Position numbers and translations under genes: made by a program | The notes under the pieces: model-generated | Told to the model about the DNA's origin: nothing | The model's input: only the letters and a program-made list of their open reading frames with translations | Database searches by the model: none | Shown here: in pieces, positions 18,988 through 26,883 of the stretch | How positions within the stretch are numbered: the stretch's first letter is position 1 | Layout: each line of letters begins with the position of its first letter | Assembly (NCBI RefSeq): GCF_001279775.1 | Contig: NZ_LGDG01000052.1 | Coordinates: 74,992 to 138,991 of the forward strand | DNA: 64,000 nucleotides | Source: Streptomyces sp. MMG1533 | GTDB lineage: Bacteria > Actinomycetota > Actinomycetes > Streptomycetales > Streptomycetaceae | Reading direction: 5' to 3'

Positions 18988-20111
18988 CGTGCCTGCTCCA
19001 CAGGGAGTTCGGCCTCGACGGTGAAGCCTCCCTCGCCGCGCGGCTCCGCCCGCAGCCGACCACCGAGGGCGGTGACGCGTTCGCGCATCCCGAGCAGCCC
19101 GACGCCGGGCACCGGGGCGGTGTCCGCAGTGGCCTTGCCGTCGTCGTCGACGCGTATCGCGAGGGCGTCCGGACGGCGGTCGATCCGGACGGACGCCGTA
19201 GTGGCGGCGGCATGCCGGGCGATGTTGGTGAGTGACTCCTGAACGATCCGGTAGGCGGTCCGGTCCACCGCGGCCGGTAGGTCGTGCCGTTGCCCCTCGA
19301 TCGTCAGCGTCGCGTCCAGGCCGATCGCACAGGCCCGAGCCACCAGTTCCGGGACGTTGTCGAGGCCGCGCGGCGGGGTCGTGTCGTCGTCGCGCAGCGC
19401 CTCCAGGGTCGCGCGCAGCTCCCGGGTCGCCTCACGTCCGGCCGCCTGGATCGCCAGCAGGGCCTGCGACACCTGTTCGCCTCGCTTGCGGGCCACATGC
19501 ACGGCGACTTCGGCCTGCACCTTGATGATCGAGATCTGGTGGGTGAGCGAGTCGTGCAACTCCCGTGCGATGTGCAGCCGTTCCTCGTCAGCGCGGCGCC
19601 GTGCGGTCTCCTCCCGGGTGCGCTCGGCTTCGTCGGCCCGCCGCTCGGCCTGCCGCAGCGCTTCTCCCGCGGCACCGGCCGCGATCAGCCAGGCCAGCTC
19701 CAGTGCGCCTCGGGCCTGTGCGAACGCCTCGCCCGTGTCGTGCAGCCCCGAGGCCAGGGCGGCGAGGGGAAGAGTGACCAGCATGGCCACGGACGCCGCC
19801 ACCGTAGCGGTGCGGTGTCCCGCCCGTACGGTTGCGTACACCGCGAAGAGATACGCGACGGCAGGCACGTCGAAGCCGGCCGCCTGGTAACCCACCGCGC
19901 ACAGCCCGGTTGCGACCAGGACGGTGACCGGAGCCCGGCGGCGTACGGCCAGCGCAAGGCCACCGGACACCAGGAGAGCCTGGCCGAGCAGGTCGAGGTG
20001 GGTGCCGGAGCGCTGCCCGGACAGTCCGGTGACCAGCAGCGTCGCCGCCACGCAGACGGCGACCGCCCAGTCTCTGACACCGGCCCCGACACCCCACCGC
20101 CCTGTGCTCAT
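18984..20111 (-). CDS. Sensor histidine kinase, HisKA_3 (NarX/DesK-like) type
   Basis: A 375-residue membrane kinase. Several hydrophobic segments fill residues about 10-150 with almost no extracytoplasmic loop, suggesting membrane-stress sensing. A coiled coil (QAERRADEAERTREETARRR) leads into the dimerisation/phosphoacceptor helix with ARELHDSLTHQISIIKVQAE (phosphorylated His about 189). The HATPase shows the N-box ESLTNIARHA (about 293), IRVDDDG and GVGLLGMRERVTALGGRL (G2 box). Coupled to the response regulator by ATGA. The start has only a weak ribosome site. It is divergent from the small membrane protein gene 231 bases away. Confidence 0.95.
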   Translation of the reverse strand: MSTGRWGVGAGVRDWAVAVCVAATLLVTGLSGQRSGTHLDLLGQALLVSGGLALAVRRRAPVTVLVATGLCAVGYQAAGFDVPAVAYLFAVYATVRAGHRTATVAASVAMLVTLPLAALASGLHDTGEAFAQARGALELAWLIAAGAAGEALRQAERRADEAERTREETARRRADEERLHIARELHDSLTHQISIIKVQAEVAVHVARKRGEQVSQALLAIQAAGREATRELRATLEALRDDDTTPPRGLDNVPELVARACAIGLDATLTIEGQRHDLPAAVDRTAYRIVQESLTNIARHAAATTASVRIDRRPDALAIRVDDDGKATADTAPVPGVGLLGMRERVTALGGRLRAEPRGEGGFTVEAELPVEQAR

Positions 20112-20342
20112 GCGCGCACCCTAATCGGATGCCGCTGCGGGCGAGTCCCGCTCGCGGATGAGCAGCCGCCTACCGCGCACGCAGTAGTTTCGCGGCGCCT
20201 GCCACGTCTGCGGCATCCGGATGCGCCGTCGGCGGCAGCGCGAAGTGTCTCCGTCCGCAGGACGACCGGAAGTGCGCCCGGCGACATGATCGGGCGACAT
20301 CCGAAACCGCGGAAAACCAGACGCACGGAAGAGGAGAGGGAC

Positions 20343-20750
20343 ATGAGCGCATCCGGAGCCTTGATGTCAGTTCGACTTGTGGCGGCGGAGGCCACGCAGG
20401 TCTCGGTCCAGCCGACCGCCGCCGGTGTGTACGCCATGAGCGCCGGGCGACTCGGGGCCGGTGCGGCCGCCGTGCTGGGCCTGATCGGCGTGGTCGTGGG
20501 TGGGATGGCTCTGGCCCGCCCCAGCGGTCGTTTCGGCACCGGCTCCGGGCGCCTGGGAGTCGTGGTGGCTCTGACTGCGGGGCTGATCGCCATGGCGCTC
20601 GGCGGGTTGGTCGTGGCAACCTCCGACGGAGGTGTCGGTACCGGCAACGGGCTCGGCGGGGCCATCGTGGCCCTGGTCGTGGGGCTGATCGCCCTGGCCC
20701 TGGGTGGGCTGGCTCTTGCCCGTTCCCGCCGCACCGGCGTTCCCGCGTGA
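20343..20750 (+). CDS. Small membrane protein, DUF6223-like
   Basis: A 135-residue protein starting at ATG 20343 after GAGGAGAGGG. Three hydrophobic Gly/Ala/Val-rich segments are seen: GAAAVLGLIGVVVGGMALAR (about 39-58), GVVVALTAGLIAMALGGLVV (about 70-90) and GAIVALVVGLIALALGGLAL (about 104-124). The second and third are near repeats, so an internal duplication is likely. It resembles what I know as DUF6223 proteins. Being divergent from the two-component operon it is a candidate target. Function unknown. Confidence 0.75.
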   Translation: MSASGALMSVRLVAAEATQVSVQPTAAGVYAMSAGRLGAGAAAVLGLIGVVVGGMALARPSGRFGTGSGRLGVVVALTAGLIAMALGGLVVATSDGGVGTGNGLGGAIVALVVGLIALALGGLALARSRRTGVPA

Positions 20751-20865
20751 CCAGGACGTGCCTTGAGGTGCATCCACCGGATCGGTGTGGCCATCGGCTC
20801 CGACCAGGGTTTTGGCTGGGTGCCCGGAGCAGCGGCAGCACCGGCGGACGTCGACCGTCGGCCAG

Positions 20866-20883
20866 GCATGCGCATGCGCATGC
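20866..20883. repeat. (GCATGC)3 self-complementary repeat
   Basis: Three perfect copies of the palindromic hexamer GCATGC in tandem, within the 240-base gap between two convergent genes. It can form an 18-base hairpin or cruciform. Function unknown; possibly a terminator element. Confidence 0.6.
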
Positions 20884-20991
20884 TCTTGGTCGCGGTGGTG
20901 ACGTCCACGGCCCGAACCGTTCGGGCAGGTCCCGCCACCGCACCCGGGCCCAGGATTCGCGACGTCGGCGGCAGGCTTGGCCGAGTGGCGG

Positions 20992-21948
20992 TCAGTGGAC
21001 CAGGTCGCTCGGGTCGGTGTTGGCGCCGCAGAGCACGACGGCGACCTTCTCGCCGGGGGCGGCCCGGTAGGGGGCCTCGGCGGCCGTGAGGGCGGCGAGG
21101 GCGGTGCCGGCGCCGTGCTCCACCGCCACCCTCCGGTGGTCCCACAGCGCCTGGCGGGCGCGGATGATCTCGCTGTCCGGCACGAGGGTGGAGCGCACGC
21201 CGTCCTGTTGGGCCGCATGGAGCGCCATCGTGGAGGTGCGGCGGGCGCCGAGGGAGTCGGCGGCCACGGAATCCACGGTGACGTCGACAGGGTGACCGGC
21301 CTCCAGGGCGGCGTTCAGGGCGCGGCAGTTCTGCGGCTCGACGGCGACGGTTCGGATGCCGTGGTACCTGGCGGCGGTGGCCACGCCGGTGAACAGTCCG
21401 CCGCCTCCGACGGCGACCACGACCGTGTCCAGGCCGGGGAGCCGGTCGCGGATCTCCTCCAGCAGGGTGCCCGCTCCGGCGGCTGTCAGCGGATGGTCGT
21501 AGGCATGGGAGGCGAGCGCGCCGGTGTCGGCGGCGAACTCCTCACAGGCGGCCAGGGCTTCGGCGTACTCCGTGCCGACGAGGCGGACATCGGCACCGTA
21601 TGACCGCAGCTTGGCCACCTTCACCGCGGGCGCCGTGGTGGGTACGAAGACGGTGGCGGCGATGCCCTGCTGCCGAGCCGCCCACGCACACGCCAGTCCG
21701 GCGTTGCCGCCCGAGGCGATGGTCACCCCGGCATCGGGCAGGGTGCCGGCGTCGCGGTGGGCCTGGATGAAGTTCTGCGCTCCGCGGGCCTTGAACGATC
21801 CTGTGTGCTGCATGAACTCCAGGGCCAGCCACATCTCGCACGGCCCCGGCACGCTCCCGGCGTCGACCGGGGCGAGGGTGACGGGGCGGACGCGGCCGGT
21901 GATCCGTTCGGTGGCGGCCTTGATGTCGTCGTAGGTGAGCCGGCGCAT
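20992..21948 (-). CDS. Threonine/serine dehydratase-like PLP enzyme (fold type II)
   Basis: A 318-residue enzyme. ATG 21948 follows AGGAGCA. The Schiff-base lysine is in HTGSFKARGAQNF (about residues 48-60), the substrate loop in ASGGNAGLA (about 77-85) and the phosphate-binding glycine loop in VAVGGGGLFTGVA (about 172-184). Members deaminate L-threonine or L-serine to the 2-oxoacid, or act as racemases. It lacks the C-terminal ACT regulatory domain of biosynthetic IlvA, so a catabolic or racemase role is likelier. It is divergent from a TetR gene with an operator between them at 22044-22058, so it is probably repressed by that TetR. Confidence 0.9.
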   Translation of the reverse strand: MRRLTYDDIKAATERITGRVRPVTLAPVDAGSVPGPCEMWLALEFMQHTGSFKARGAQNFIQAHRDAGTLPDAGVTIASGGNAGLACAWAARQQGIAATVFVPTTAPAVKVAKLRSYGADVRLVGTEYAEALAACEEFAADTGALASHAYDHPLTAAGAGTLLEEIRDRLPGLDTVVVAVGGGGLFTGVATAARYHGIRTVAVEPQNCRALNAALEAGHPVDVTVDSVAADSLGARRTSTMALHAAQQDGVRSTLVPDSEIIRARQALWDHRRVAVEHGAGTALAALTAAEAPYRAAPGEKVAVVLCGANTDPSDLVH

Positions 21949-22043
21949 GGTGTTGCTCCTGGTGAGGGGGCGACCGCTGGCGGTGGGTCGGCCGTCGGTG
22001 GCCCGACGGTGGCGCCGTGGCAGCGAGTACTCGACTGGGTTTT

Positions 22044-22058
22044 CGATACGACGTATCG
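22044..22058. promoter_or_regulatory. TetR-type palindromic operator
   Basis: CGATACGACGTATCG is a perfect inverted repeat (7-bp arms, central A) in an AT-richer spot. It lies 14 bases before the TetR start and 96 bases upstream of the dehydratase start, where it could occlude both promoters. Confidence 0.75.
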
Positions 22059-22071
22059 TACAGTGACTCGC

Positions 22072-22737
22072 ATGCCGCGCCACTCACCTTCCCTGGACCG
22101 TGCGACCCCGGGCCGTATCGCCGAGAGCGCCCTTCTCCTGGTCGACGAGGGCGGTCCCGAGGCGTTGACCTTCCGTGCGCTGGCCGCGCGGCTGGACATC
22201 TCCCTCGCCTCTCTCCAACGCCGCTGCACCGACCTGGCCGGACTTCTGGACCTGTGCACCGACCATCTGGCCGCCCGCCTGCCCGCGATCGAGCCCGGCA
22301 CCGACTGGGCGACGGCCACCGAGACGCGGTTCGTCGCGCTGTTCCGGCTGCTCGCGGCTCACCCGGGGCTGCTCGCCCTGCGCGGGACGCGCCCATGGCT
22401 CGGGCCGAACCTGCTGGCCCGCCTGGTGGAGCCGCAGCTGGCCGACAGCCTCGCGGCCGGCATGAACCCGGTGGAGGCGATCACCGCGTACCGGCGGATG
22501 TACCTGCTCACCCTCGGCAGCGCGAGCTTCGTCGACCACCGCGACCCCAAGGCCGCCCAGGCCGCCACGCGCATCGCACTGGCTGCGCTCGACCCGGAGG
22601 AGTTCCCGGCGCTGACCGGCCACCTCGCCGCGATCGTGCCCGCCGTGACCGACGACGAGGTCTACTACGGGGCATTGCGTCAGCTGATCCGCGCCGCCGA
22701 TCCGAGGCGGGCGGCGGCCGAGGAGAGCCGACGGTGA
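22072..22737 (+). CDS. TetR-family transcriptional regulator
   Basis: A 221-residue regulator. The HTH lies at residues about 10-50 (GRIAESALLLVDEGG, then TFRALAARLDISLASLQRRC). The C-terminal ligand domain (about 70-215) is TetR_C-like with AYRRMYLLTLGSASF. ATG 22072 follows the operator by 14 bases and has no ribosome site; a GTG at 22063 is an alternative, and a leaderless transcript is plausible. It probably represses itself and the divergent dehydratase gene; the ligand is unknown. Confidence 0.9.
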   Translation: MPRHSPSLDRATPGRIAESALLLVDEGGPEALTFRALAARLDISLASLQRRCTDLAGLLDLCTDHLAARLPAIEPGTDWATATETRFVALFRLLAAHPGLLALRGTRPWLGPNLLARLVEPQLADSLAAGMNPVEAITAYRRMYLLTLGSASFVDHRDPKAAQAATRIALAALDPEEFPALTGHLAAIVPAVTDDEVYYGALRQLIRAADPRRAAAEESRR

Positions 22738-22915
22738 TCGCGGTTCCTCGTCTGTGCCGCAGCGCCGTCGCCCCGGGAATCCTGGCGCCCGCCAACACGC
22801 GTAGGGGAAGCGCGAGGACGACGTAAGGATTCCGTCATCTCCTGCGGGGTTATGGGGCGGCCGCACTCTTCCGTTGAATGGGACGGACAGGCAACCTGCA
22901 AGAGATGAGGCGGGG

Positions 22916-23488
22916 ATGGGGCGCGTGCGGAGGGTACTGACCAGGCCGTGGGTCATCGGAGCGCTGGTGGTGGTCGTCGTCGGAGCCGGCTTCGGGCTGT
23001 ACTGGTTCCAGCCGTGGAAGCTGTGGCAGGACGAGACCGTCGAGGAGGCCCTGCCCGGTGGCATCGTGCAGACCTCCGGGCCTGTGGCTGCGCCCTCGAA
23101 AGCACCCTCCGAGCCGTCCTCTTCGGCTGCCGGGCCGCGGGCCCTCGCGAGCGGTGAGCTGATCAGCCACGAGCACGCGACGTCGGGCACGGTGAAGCTC
23201 GTACGGCTGGCCGACGGCTCCCACGTCGTCCGGCTGGAGGACCTCGACACCAGCAACGGGCCGGACCTGCGCGTGTGGTTGACCGACGCACCGGTGAAGG
23301 AGGGGAAGGCGGGGTGGCACGTCTTCGACGACGGGGAGTACGTCAGCCTCGGCAGACTCAAGGGCAACAAGGGCAGTCAGAACTACCCCCTGCCCGACGG
23401 CATCGACCCCGCCCGCTACACCAGCGTCAGTATCTGGTGCGACCGCTTCGACGTTTCCTTCGGAGCTGCCGAACTCGCCCGCGCCTGA
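22916..23488 (+). CDS. Membrane-anchored DM13-domain protein
   Basis: A 190-residue protein starting at ATG 22916 (GAGG eight bases upstream). One transmembrane segment near residues 12-32 (VIGALVVVVVGAGFGLYWF) anchors it. A Pro/Ser linker follows, then a DM13 domain: LASGELISHEHATSGTVKLV, HVVRLEDLDTSNGPDLRVWL, LGRLKGNKGSQNYPLP and VSIWCDRFDVSFGAAEL. DM13 domains carry a nearly invariant Cys (here in IWCDRF) and are proposed to take part in extracytoplasmic redox or electron transfer. The domain faces the outside. No operon partner is evident. Confidence 0.87.
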   Translation: MGRVRRVLTRPWVIGALVVVVVGAGFGLYWFQPWKLWQDETVEEALPGGIVQTSGPVAAPSKAPSEPSSSAAGPRALASGELISHEHATSGTVKLVRLADGSHVVRLEDLDTSNGPDLRVWLTDAPVKEGKAGWHVFDDGEYVSLGRLKGNKGSQNYPLPDGIDPARYTSVSIWCDRFDVSFGAAELARA

Positions 23489-23489
23489 C

Positions 23490-23645
23490 GCCGGTGCGCA
23501 GCACGGCCGGTCAACGGTGCTCGGCGCAGGGTGCCGAGGGCGGTGGTGATGCCGGCCGGTTCGGCGCGGGTGGTGTCGTCGGTGTCGACGAAGGCCCAAC
23601 GGATCGCTGAGCACTCCGCACAGTCATGAGACGGCGCGTGATCGC
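23490..23645 (-). pseudogene. Unidentified coding-like remnant with a Cys-x2-Cys motif
   Basis: One minus-strand frame shows very strong third-position C/G bias and reads HDCAECSAIRWAFVDTDDTT, then RAEPAGITTALGTLR. No start codon or ribosome site matches it, and it overlaps the end of the CocE-type gene. I do not recognise the family. It is probably a gene fragment. Confidence 0.35.
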
Positions 23646-23656
23646 CCGGACAGGTG

Positions 23657-25282
23657 CTAATCGATCGGCTGCCGGACTGGCAGGATCACCGCGGACGGGT
23701 GCGCGGGCTCGTGGAACACCTCCTGATCGGCGGCGCGGAGAGTGGTGGCGGTTGCCCTGGGTTCGCCGGTGCCCGGATTGCGGTTGTAGCGGGGGAAGGC
23801 GCCGCTGGAGACCTGGACCCGGATGCGGTGACCGTGCCGGAAGCGGTACGCCGTCGGCCACAGGCGCACCGTCGCACACGAAGTCCGGTCGGCTTCGGTC
23901 AGGCTGATCAGGCCGTCGCACACATTGGTCGAGCGACCCTCCTCGTCCACGTCGCACAGTCGGACGAACACGTCCGCGCAGGGCAGGCTGGAGCGGAACC
24001 AGATCTCGGCAGTGACCTCGCCGATCACCTCGACGTCCGTGTCGAGTGTGGCGGTGGTGTAGGTCAGCACGTCCGGCCGGGCTTCGAGTGCGGTGTTGTC
24101 GACGCGGCCCGCCTTGACGCCGGGGGCCAAGCGCACCCCGCCGACGGCCGGGGTCGGGTCGGCCGGGTCGTAGTGGTAGTCGTCCGGCGCGGACTCACCC
24201 GGCGGGGTGGCGGTCAGGGTGCCGGCCGGGTGCAGGTGGAAGCGCTGCGGAGCGTATCCGGGCGGCGGCCAGGAGGGGAAGTCGCGCCAGTTGTCCTCGC
24301 CCATGACGAAAAGGCGCACCGGGGCACGCTCGGGCGGCTGTTCGCCGCGGGCGTGGGCCAGCCCGAAGTCGAGGGCCTCGGCGGTCGCCGTGACCCCCAG
24401 GTCCCTGGAGATGTGCGACCAGGGGCCGACGGTGAGCCGGGCCTGCTGTCCGGCCGCCTGCACGGCCTGGAAGTCGCGGAGTTGGCCGGGCAGGAAGATG
24501 TCGTACCAGCCGCCGACCGAACTCACCGGTGCCGTGAGGCCGGCTATCCGGTGACTGTGGTCGAGCTCCGCCCATCGCGGCGTGTCGGCGTCGTGGGCGA
24601 GGACGTCCTGGATGTAGTCGGAGCGGTGACCCAAGGCGGCGGCATCGGCCTGGTCGAGCGGCAACGTGTCCATGGCGCGCCGCACCCGTTTCGCCCCCAG
24701 CAGTTGACGCGGCATCGCCCAACGGCGTTCCTGGCCGGCGACCATGACACCCCAGCCGAACGGTGTCTCCAGGGAGAATCCGTCCTTGCGGAGGAACTCC
24801 AGGGAGAGGGCCGATTCCGACACCGAAAGGACCATCGCCTTGACCTGTGGTGGCAGCCGGTCGGCCACCGCCCACTGGACGTAGCCGAGGTAGCTGGTCC
24901 CGAACAGCACCATCGACTCGCCGAACCAGGGCTGCTTGATCACCCACTCCAGGGTGTCCAGCCCGTCCTCGCGCTCGTGCCGGAACGGGTCGAAGACGCC
25001 GCCGGAGCCGAACGTCCCGCGGGTGCTCTGGATCAGCACCTGGAAGCCGCGCTCGGCCAGCGGCCTGACCATCGGCCCTGCCGCCATGCCCGCCCTGCCG
25101 TACGGAATGCGAAGGAGCGCGGTCGCCAAGCCGTCGCCGCCGGACTTCGGGGCCCAGCGGTCGGCCAGCAGAACGGCCCCGTCGCGCATCGGCACCCGCA
25201 GGTCACGATGGACGACCAGATCCCTGGTGGGCGGCGGGGGAAGGCGCAGTAGGCGCTGAGTGAAATGGCTGCCCAGGTTCAT
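23657..25282 (-). CDS. CocE/NonD-family alpha/beta hydrolase (X-Pro dipeptidyl-peptidase S15-like)
   Basis: A 541-residue serine hydrolase. ATG 25282 follows GCAGAGGA. The alpha/beta core has the oxyanion-side motif LLRIPYGRAG (about 53-62), QSTRGTFGSGG (about 80-90) and the nucleophile elbow FGTSYLGYVQW (Ser about 131). The catalytic His lies in TVGPWSHIS (about 280-288) and the Asp probably between them. The C-terminal jelly-roll (PepX_C) domain carries TAEIWFRSSLPCADVFVRLC. Relatives hydrolyse acyl esters such as cocaine, or peptides and beta-lactam-type side chains. No signal peptide is seen. Confidence 0.92.
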   Translation of the reverse strand: MNLGSHFTQRLLRLPPPPTRDLVVHRDLRVPMRDGAVLLADRWAPKSGGDGLATALLRIPYGRAGMAAGPMVRPLAERGFQVLIQSTRGTFGSGGVFDPFRHEREDGLDTLEWVIKQPWFGESMVLFGTSYLGYVQWAVADRLPPQVKAMVLSVSESALSLEFLRKDGFSLETPFGWGVMVAGQERRWAMPRQLLGAKRVRRAMDTLPLDQADAAALGHRSDYIQDVLAHDADTPRWAELDHSHRIAGLTAPVSSVGGWYDIFLPGQLRDFQAVQAAGQQARLTVGPWSHISRDLGVTATAEALDFGLAHARGEQPPERAPVRLFVMGEDNWRDFPSWPPPGYAPQRFHLHPAGTLTATPPGESAPDDYHYDPADPTPAVGGVRLAPGVKAGRVDNTALEARPDVLTYTTATLDTDVEVIGEVTAEIWFRSSLPCADVFVRLCDVDEEGRSTNVCDGLISLTEADRTSCATVRLWPTAYRFRHGHRIRVQVSSGAFPRYNRNPGTGEPRATATTLRAADQEVFHEPAHPSAVILPVRQPID

Positions 25283-25723
25283 CGGCGGAGTCCTCTGCCT
25301 GCTCGTACGTGGTGACTTGCGCCTGACAACGACCCGAGACGGAGCATACGGGCCCACCGGGGTTGGCGGCGAAGACGGCCGACGGAGAGCATGAGTGGTC
25401 GGGCCCTTGGGTGCCCCCACGGCTGCGATTCCGTCGCCGGTGCCGCGCACGGACAGCAGGGCGAGCCGGGTGCCGGTGAACGTGAAGGTCGGGTGTTGCC
25501 GGCCTGGTCGCTCCAGTGGTCGTCGCCCCGGAAGCACTGGGCGGCGCAGCCGGTGCCGGAACTCCAGTCGGCGCCGTACCTGTCGGCGCGGCGAGGGCGG
25601 GTCGGACGCGATGGGAGGGGCGACCACGACGCGGATCGGCGCTGGCCGGCTTCGGTCAGGGTCGCACCCGCCTGCCGCTGTCCGGCGCCCCCACCTGACT
25701 CGTGAGCGGGCGGTACCGGCTGG
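25283..25723. other. Intergenic region with a glycoside hydrolase remnant
   Basis: Besides the frameshifted remnant listed at 25415-25584, no gene is seen. The first bases hold the CocE gene ribosome site and promoter. Confidence 0.5.
25415..25584 (-). pseudogene. Frameshifted remnant of a secreted carbohydrate-active enzyme module
   Basis: The minus strand reads DRYGADWSSGTGCAAQCFRG, then DDHWSDQAGNT in one frame, and after a one-base shift near 25490-25500 continues FTFTGTRLALLSVRGTGDGI in another. The joined text matches the jelly-roll module common at the ends of secreted streptomycete glycosyl hydrolases (SxGTGxxxQCxRGDDH..A..TFTFTGTRIALLSV). Both ends are missing. This is a decayed gene. 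Confidence 0.65.
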
Positions 25724-26548
25724 TCAGGGCTTGATGCCCACCCCGGTCCACAGGCTGACGGTGGCGTCCGTGGGCGCTTGTGCGGACTCGTCCCCGTTCG
25801 ACGCGTCGGGCCGCCAGCGGTGGCCGACGGTGACGCCGGGGTCGAGCAGGTCGAGTCCGTCGAAGAAGCGCGCCACGTCCTTCTGGGAGCGGAACTGCAC
25901 CGGCGTCCCGGCGGCGGTGTAGATGTCGGTGACCTTCTGCCAGGTGGGCGGGTCGAAGTCGGGCGTGCAGTGGCTGAGGGCCAGCGCGCTGCCCGACGGG
26001 AGGGCGCCGAGCAGGCGGTCGAGGATTCCGTACGGGTCCTGGGCGTCCGTGACGAAGTGCATGAGGGCGTTCAGCGACAACGCCACGGGCCGGTCCAGGT
26101 CCAGGACCTCGGCCAGTTCGGGGGCGTTGAGCAGCGCCTCCGGGTCGTTGACGTCCGCTTCGATGTACGTGGTGCGGCCCTGGGGAGTGCTGCGCATGAG
26201 GCGTTCGGCGTACTTGAGGACCAGGGGGTCGTTGTCGGCGTACACCACGCGCGCTTCGGGGACCACGCTCTGGGCCACCTGGTGCAGGTTCGGCTCGGTG
26301 GGAATACCGGTGCCGATGTCGAGCCACTGACGGATGCCGTGCTCCTGGGCGAGCACACGGGTGGCCCGGTGCATGAAGGCCCGGTTCTCGCGGGCGCACA
26401 CGAAGATGCCGGGGTAGGCCGCGGCGACGGTCTCGGCGGCCTGCTTGTCGACGTCGAAGTGGTCCTTGCCGCCGAGGTAGTAGTCGTACATGCGGGCGGA
26501 GTGCGGCCTGCTGGTGTCTATGCCCCGTGCGGCGCGGGTGTTGCTCAT
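25724..26548 (-). CDS. SAM-dependent methyltransferase, DUF574/Methyltransf_19 family
   Basis: A 274-residue actinobacterial protein. The N-terminal signature RPHSARMYDYYLGGKDHF (about 14-31) is diagnostic of the family. The SAM-binding loop is WLDIGTGIPTEPN (about 75-87) with the acidic strand VVYADNDPLVLKYA (about 100-113). Members are frequent next to DUF397/XRE loci and their substrate is not established. It is downstream of, and on the same strand as, the DUF397 gene with an 83-base gap, so it may be cotranscribed. Confidence 0.92.
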   Translation of the reverse strand: MSNTRAARGIDTSRPHSARMYDYYLGGKDHFDVDKQAAETVAAAYPGIFVCARENRAFMHRATRVLAQEHGIRQWLDIGTGIPTEPNLHQVAQSVVPEARVVYADNDPLVLKYAERLMRSTPQGRTTYIEADVNDPEALLNAPELAEVLDLDRPVALSLNALMHFVTDAQDPYGILDRLLGALPSGSALALSHCTPDFDPPTWQKVTDIYTAAGTPVQFRSQKDVARFFDGLDLLDPGVTVGHRWRPDASNGDESAQAPTDATVSLWTGVGIKP

Positions 26549-26631
26549 CCTGTTCCCTTCGGTGGTGTGCGTGGTGTGCCGGGCGGGTCACGGCCGGGGC
26601 CGGCTCGGATCCTTCCCGCTTGCGGTTCGGT

Positions 26632-26883
26632 TCAGCCGACCGCCAGGTGATCGGCGAGGCCCTTCTTGATCCCCTGGACGAAGGCGGCGATCTCCTGCGG
26701 TGTGTAGATCAGCGCGGGACCGGTGGGATCGGTCGACTGCCGCAACGCGATGCGGCCGTCGGCGAGTTGCTTGGTTTCCACGCACTGGCCCCCGTTGGGT
26801 CCGCTCCAGGGGCATTCCCAGCCCTGCTCGCCGAGGTCGGAGGCGGGCATGCCGTTGTAGACACCGCCGTCGACGATGGTCAT
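26632..26883 (-). CDS. DUF397 domain protein of a whiJ/abaA-like locus
   Basis: An 83-residue protein with the DUF397 elements GGQCVETKQLADGRIALRQS and IYTPQEIAAFVQGIKKG. ATG 26883 overlaps the stop of the upstream XRE gene (ATGA), so it is translationally coupled. DUF397 proteins are thought to work with, and possibly antagonise, the adjacent XRE regulator, as in the whiJ and abaA developmental loci and the scr1/scr2 toxin-antitoxin proposal. Confidence 0.92.
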   Translation of the reverse strand: MTIVDGGVYNGMPASDLGEQGWECPWSGPNGGQCVETKQLADGRIALRQSTDPTGPALIYTPQEIAAFVQGIKKGLADHLAVG

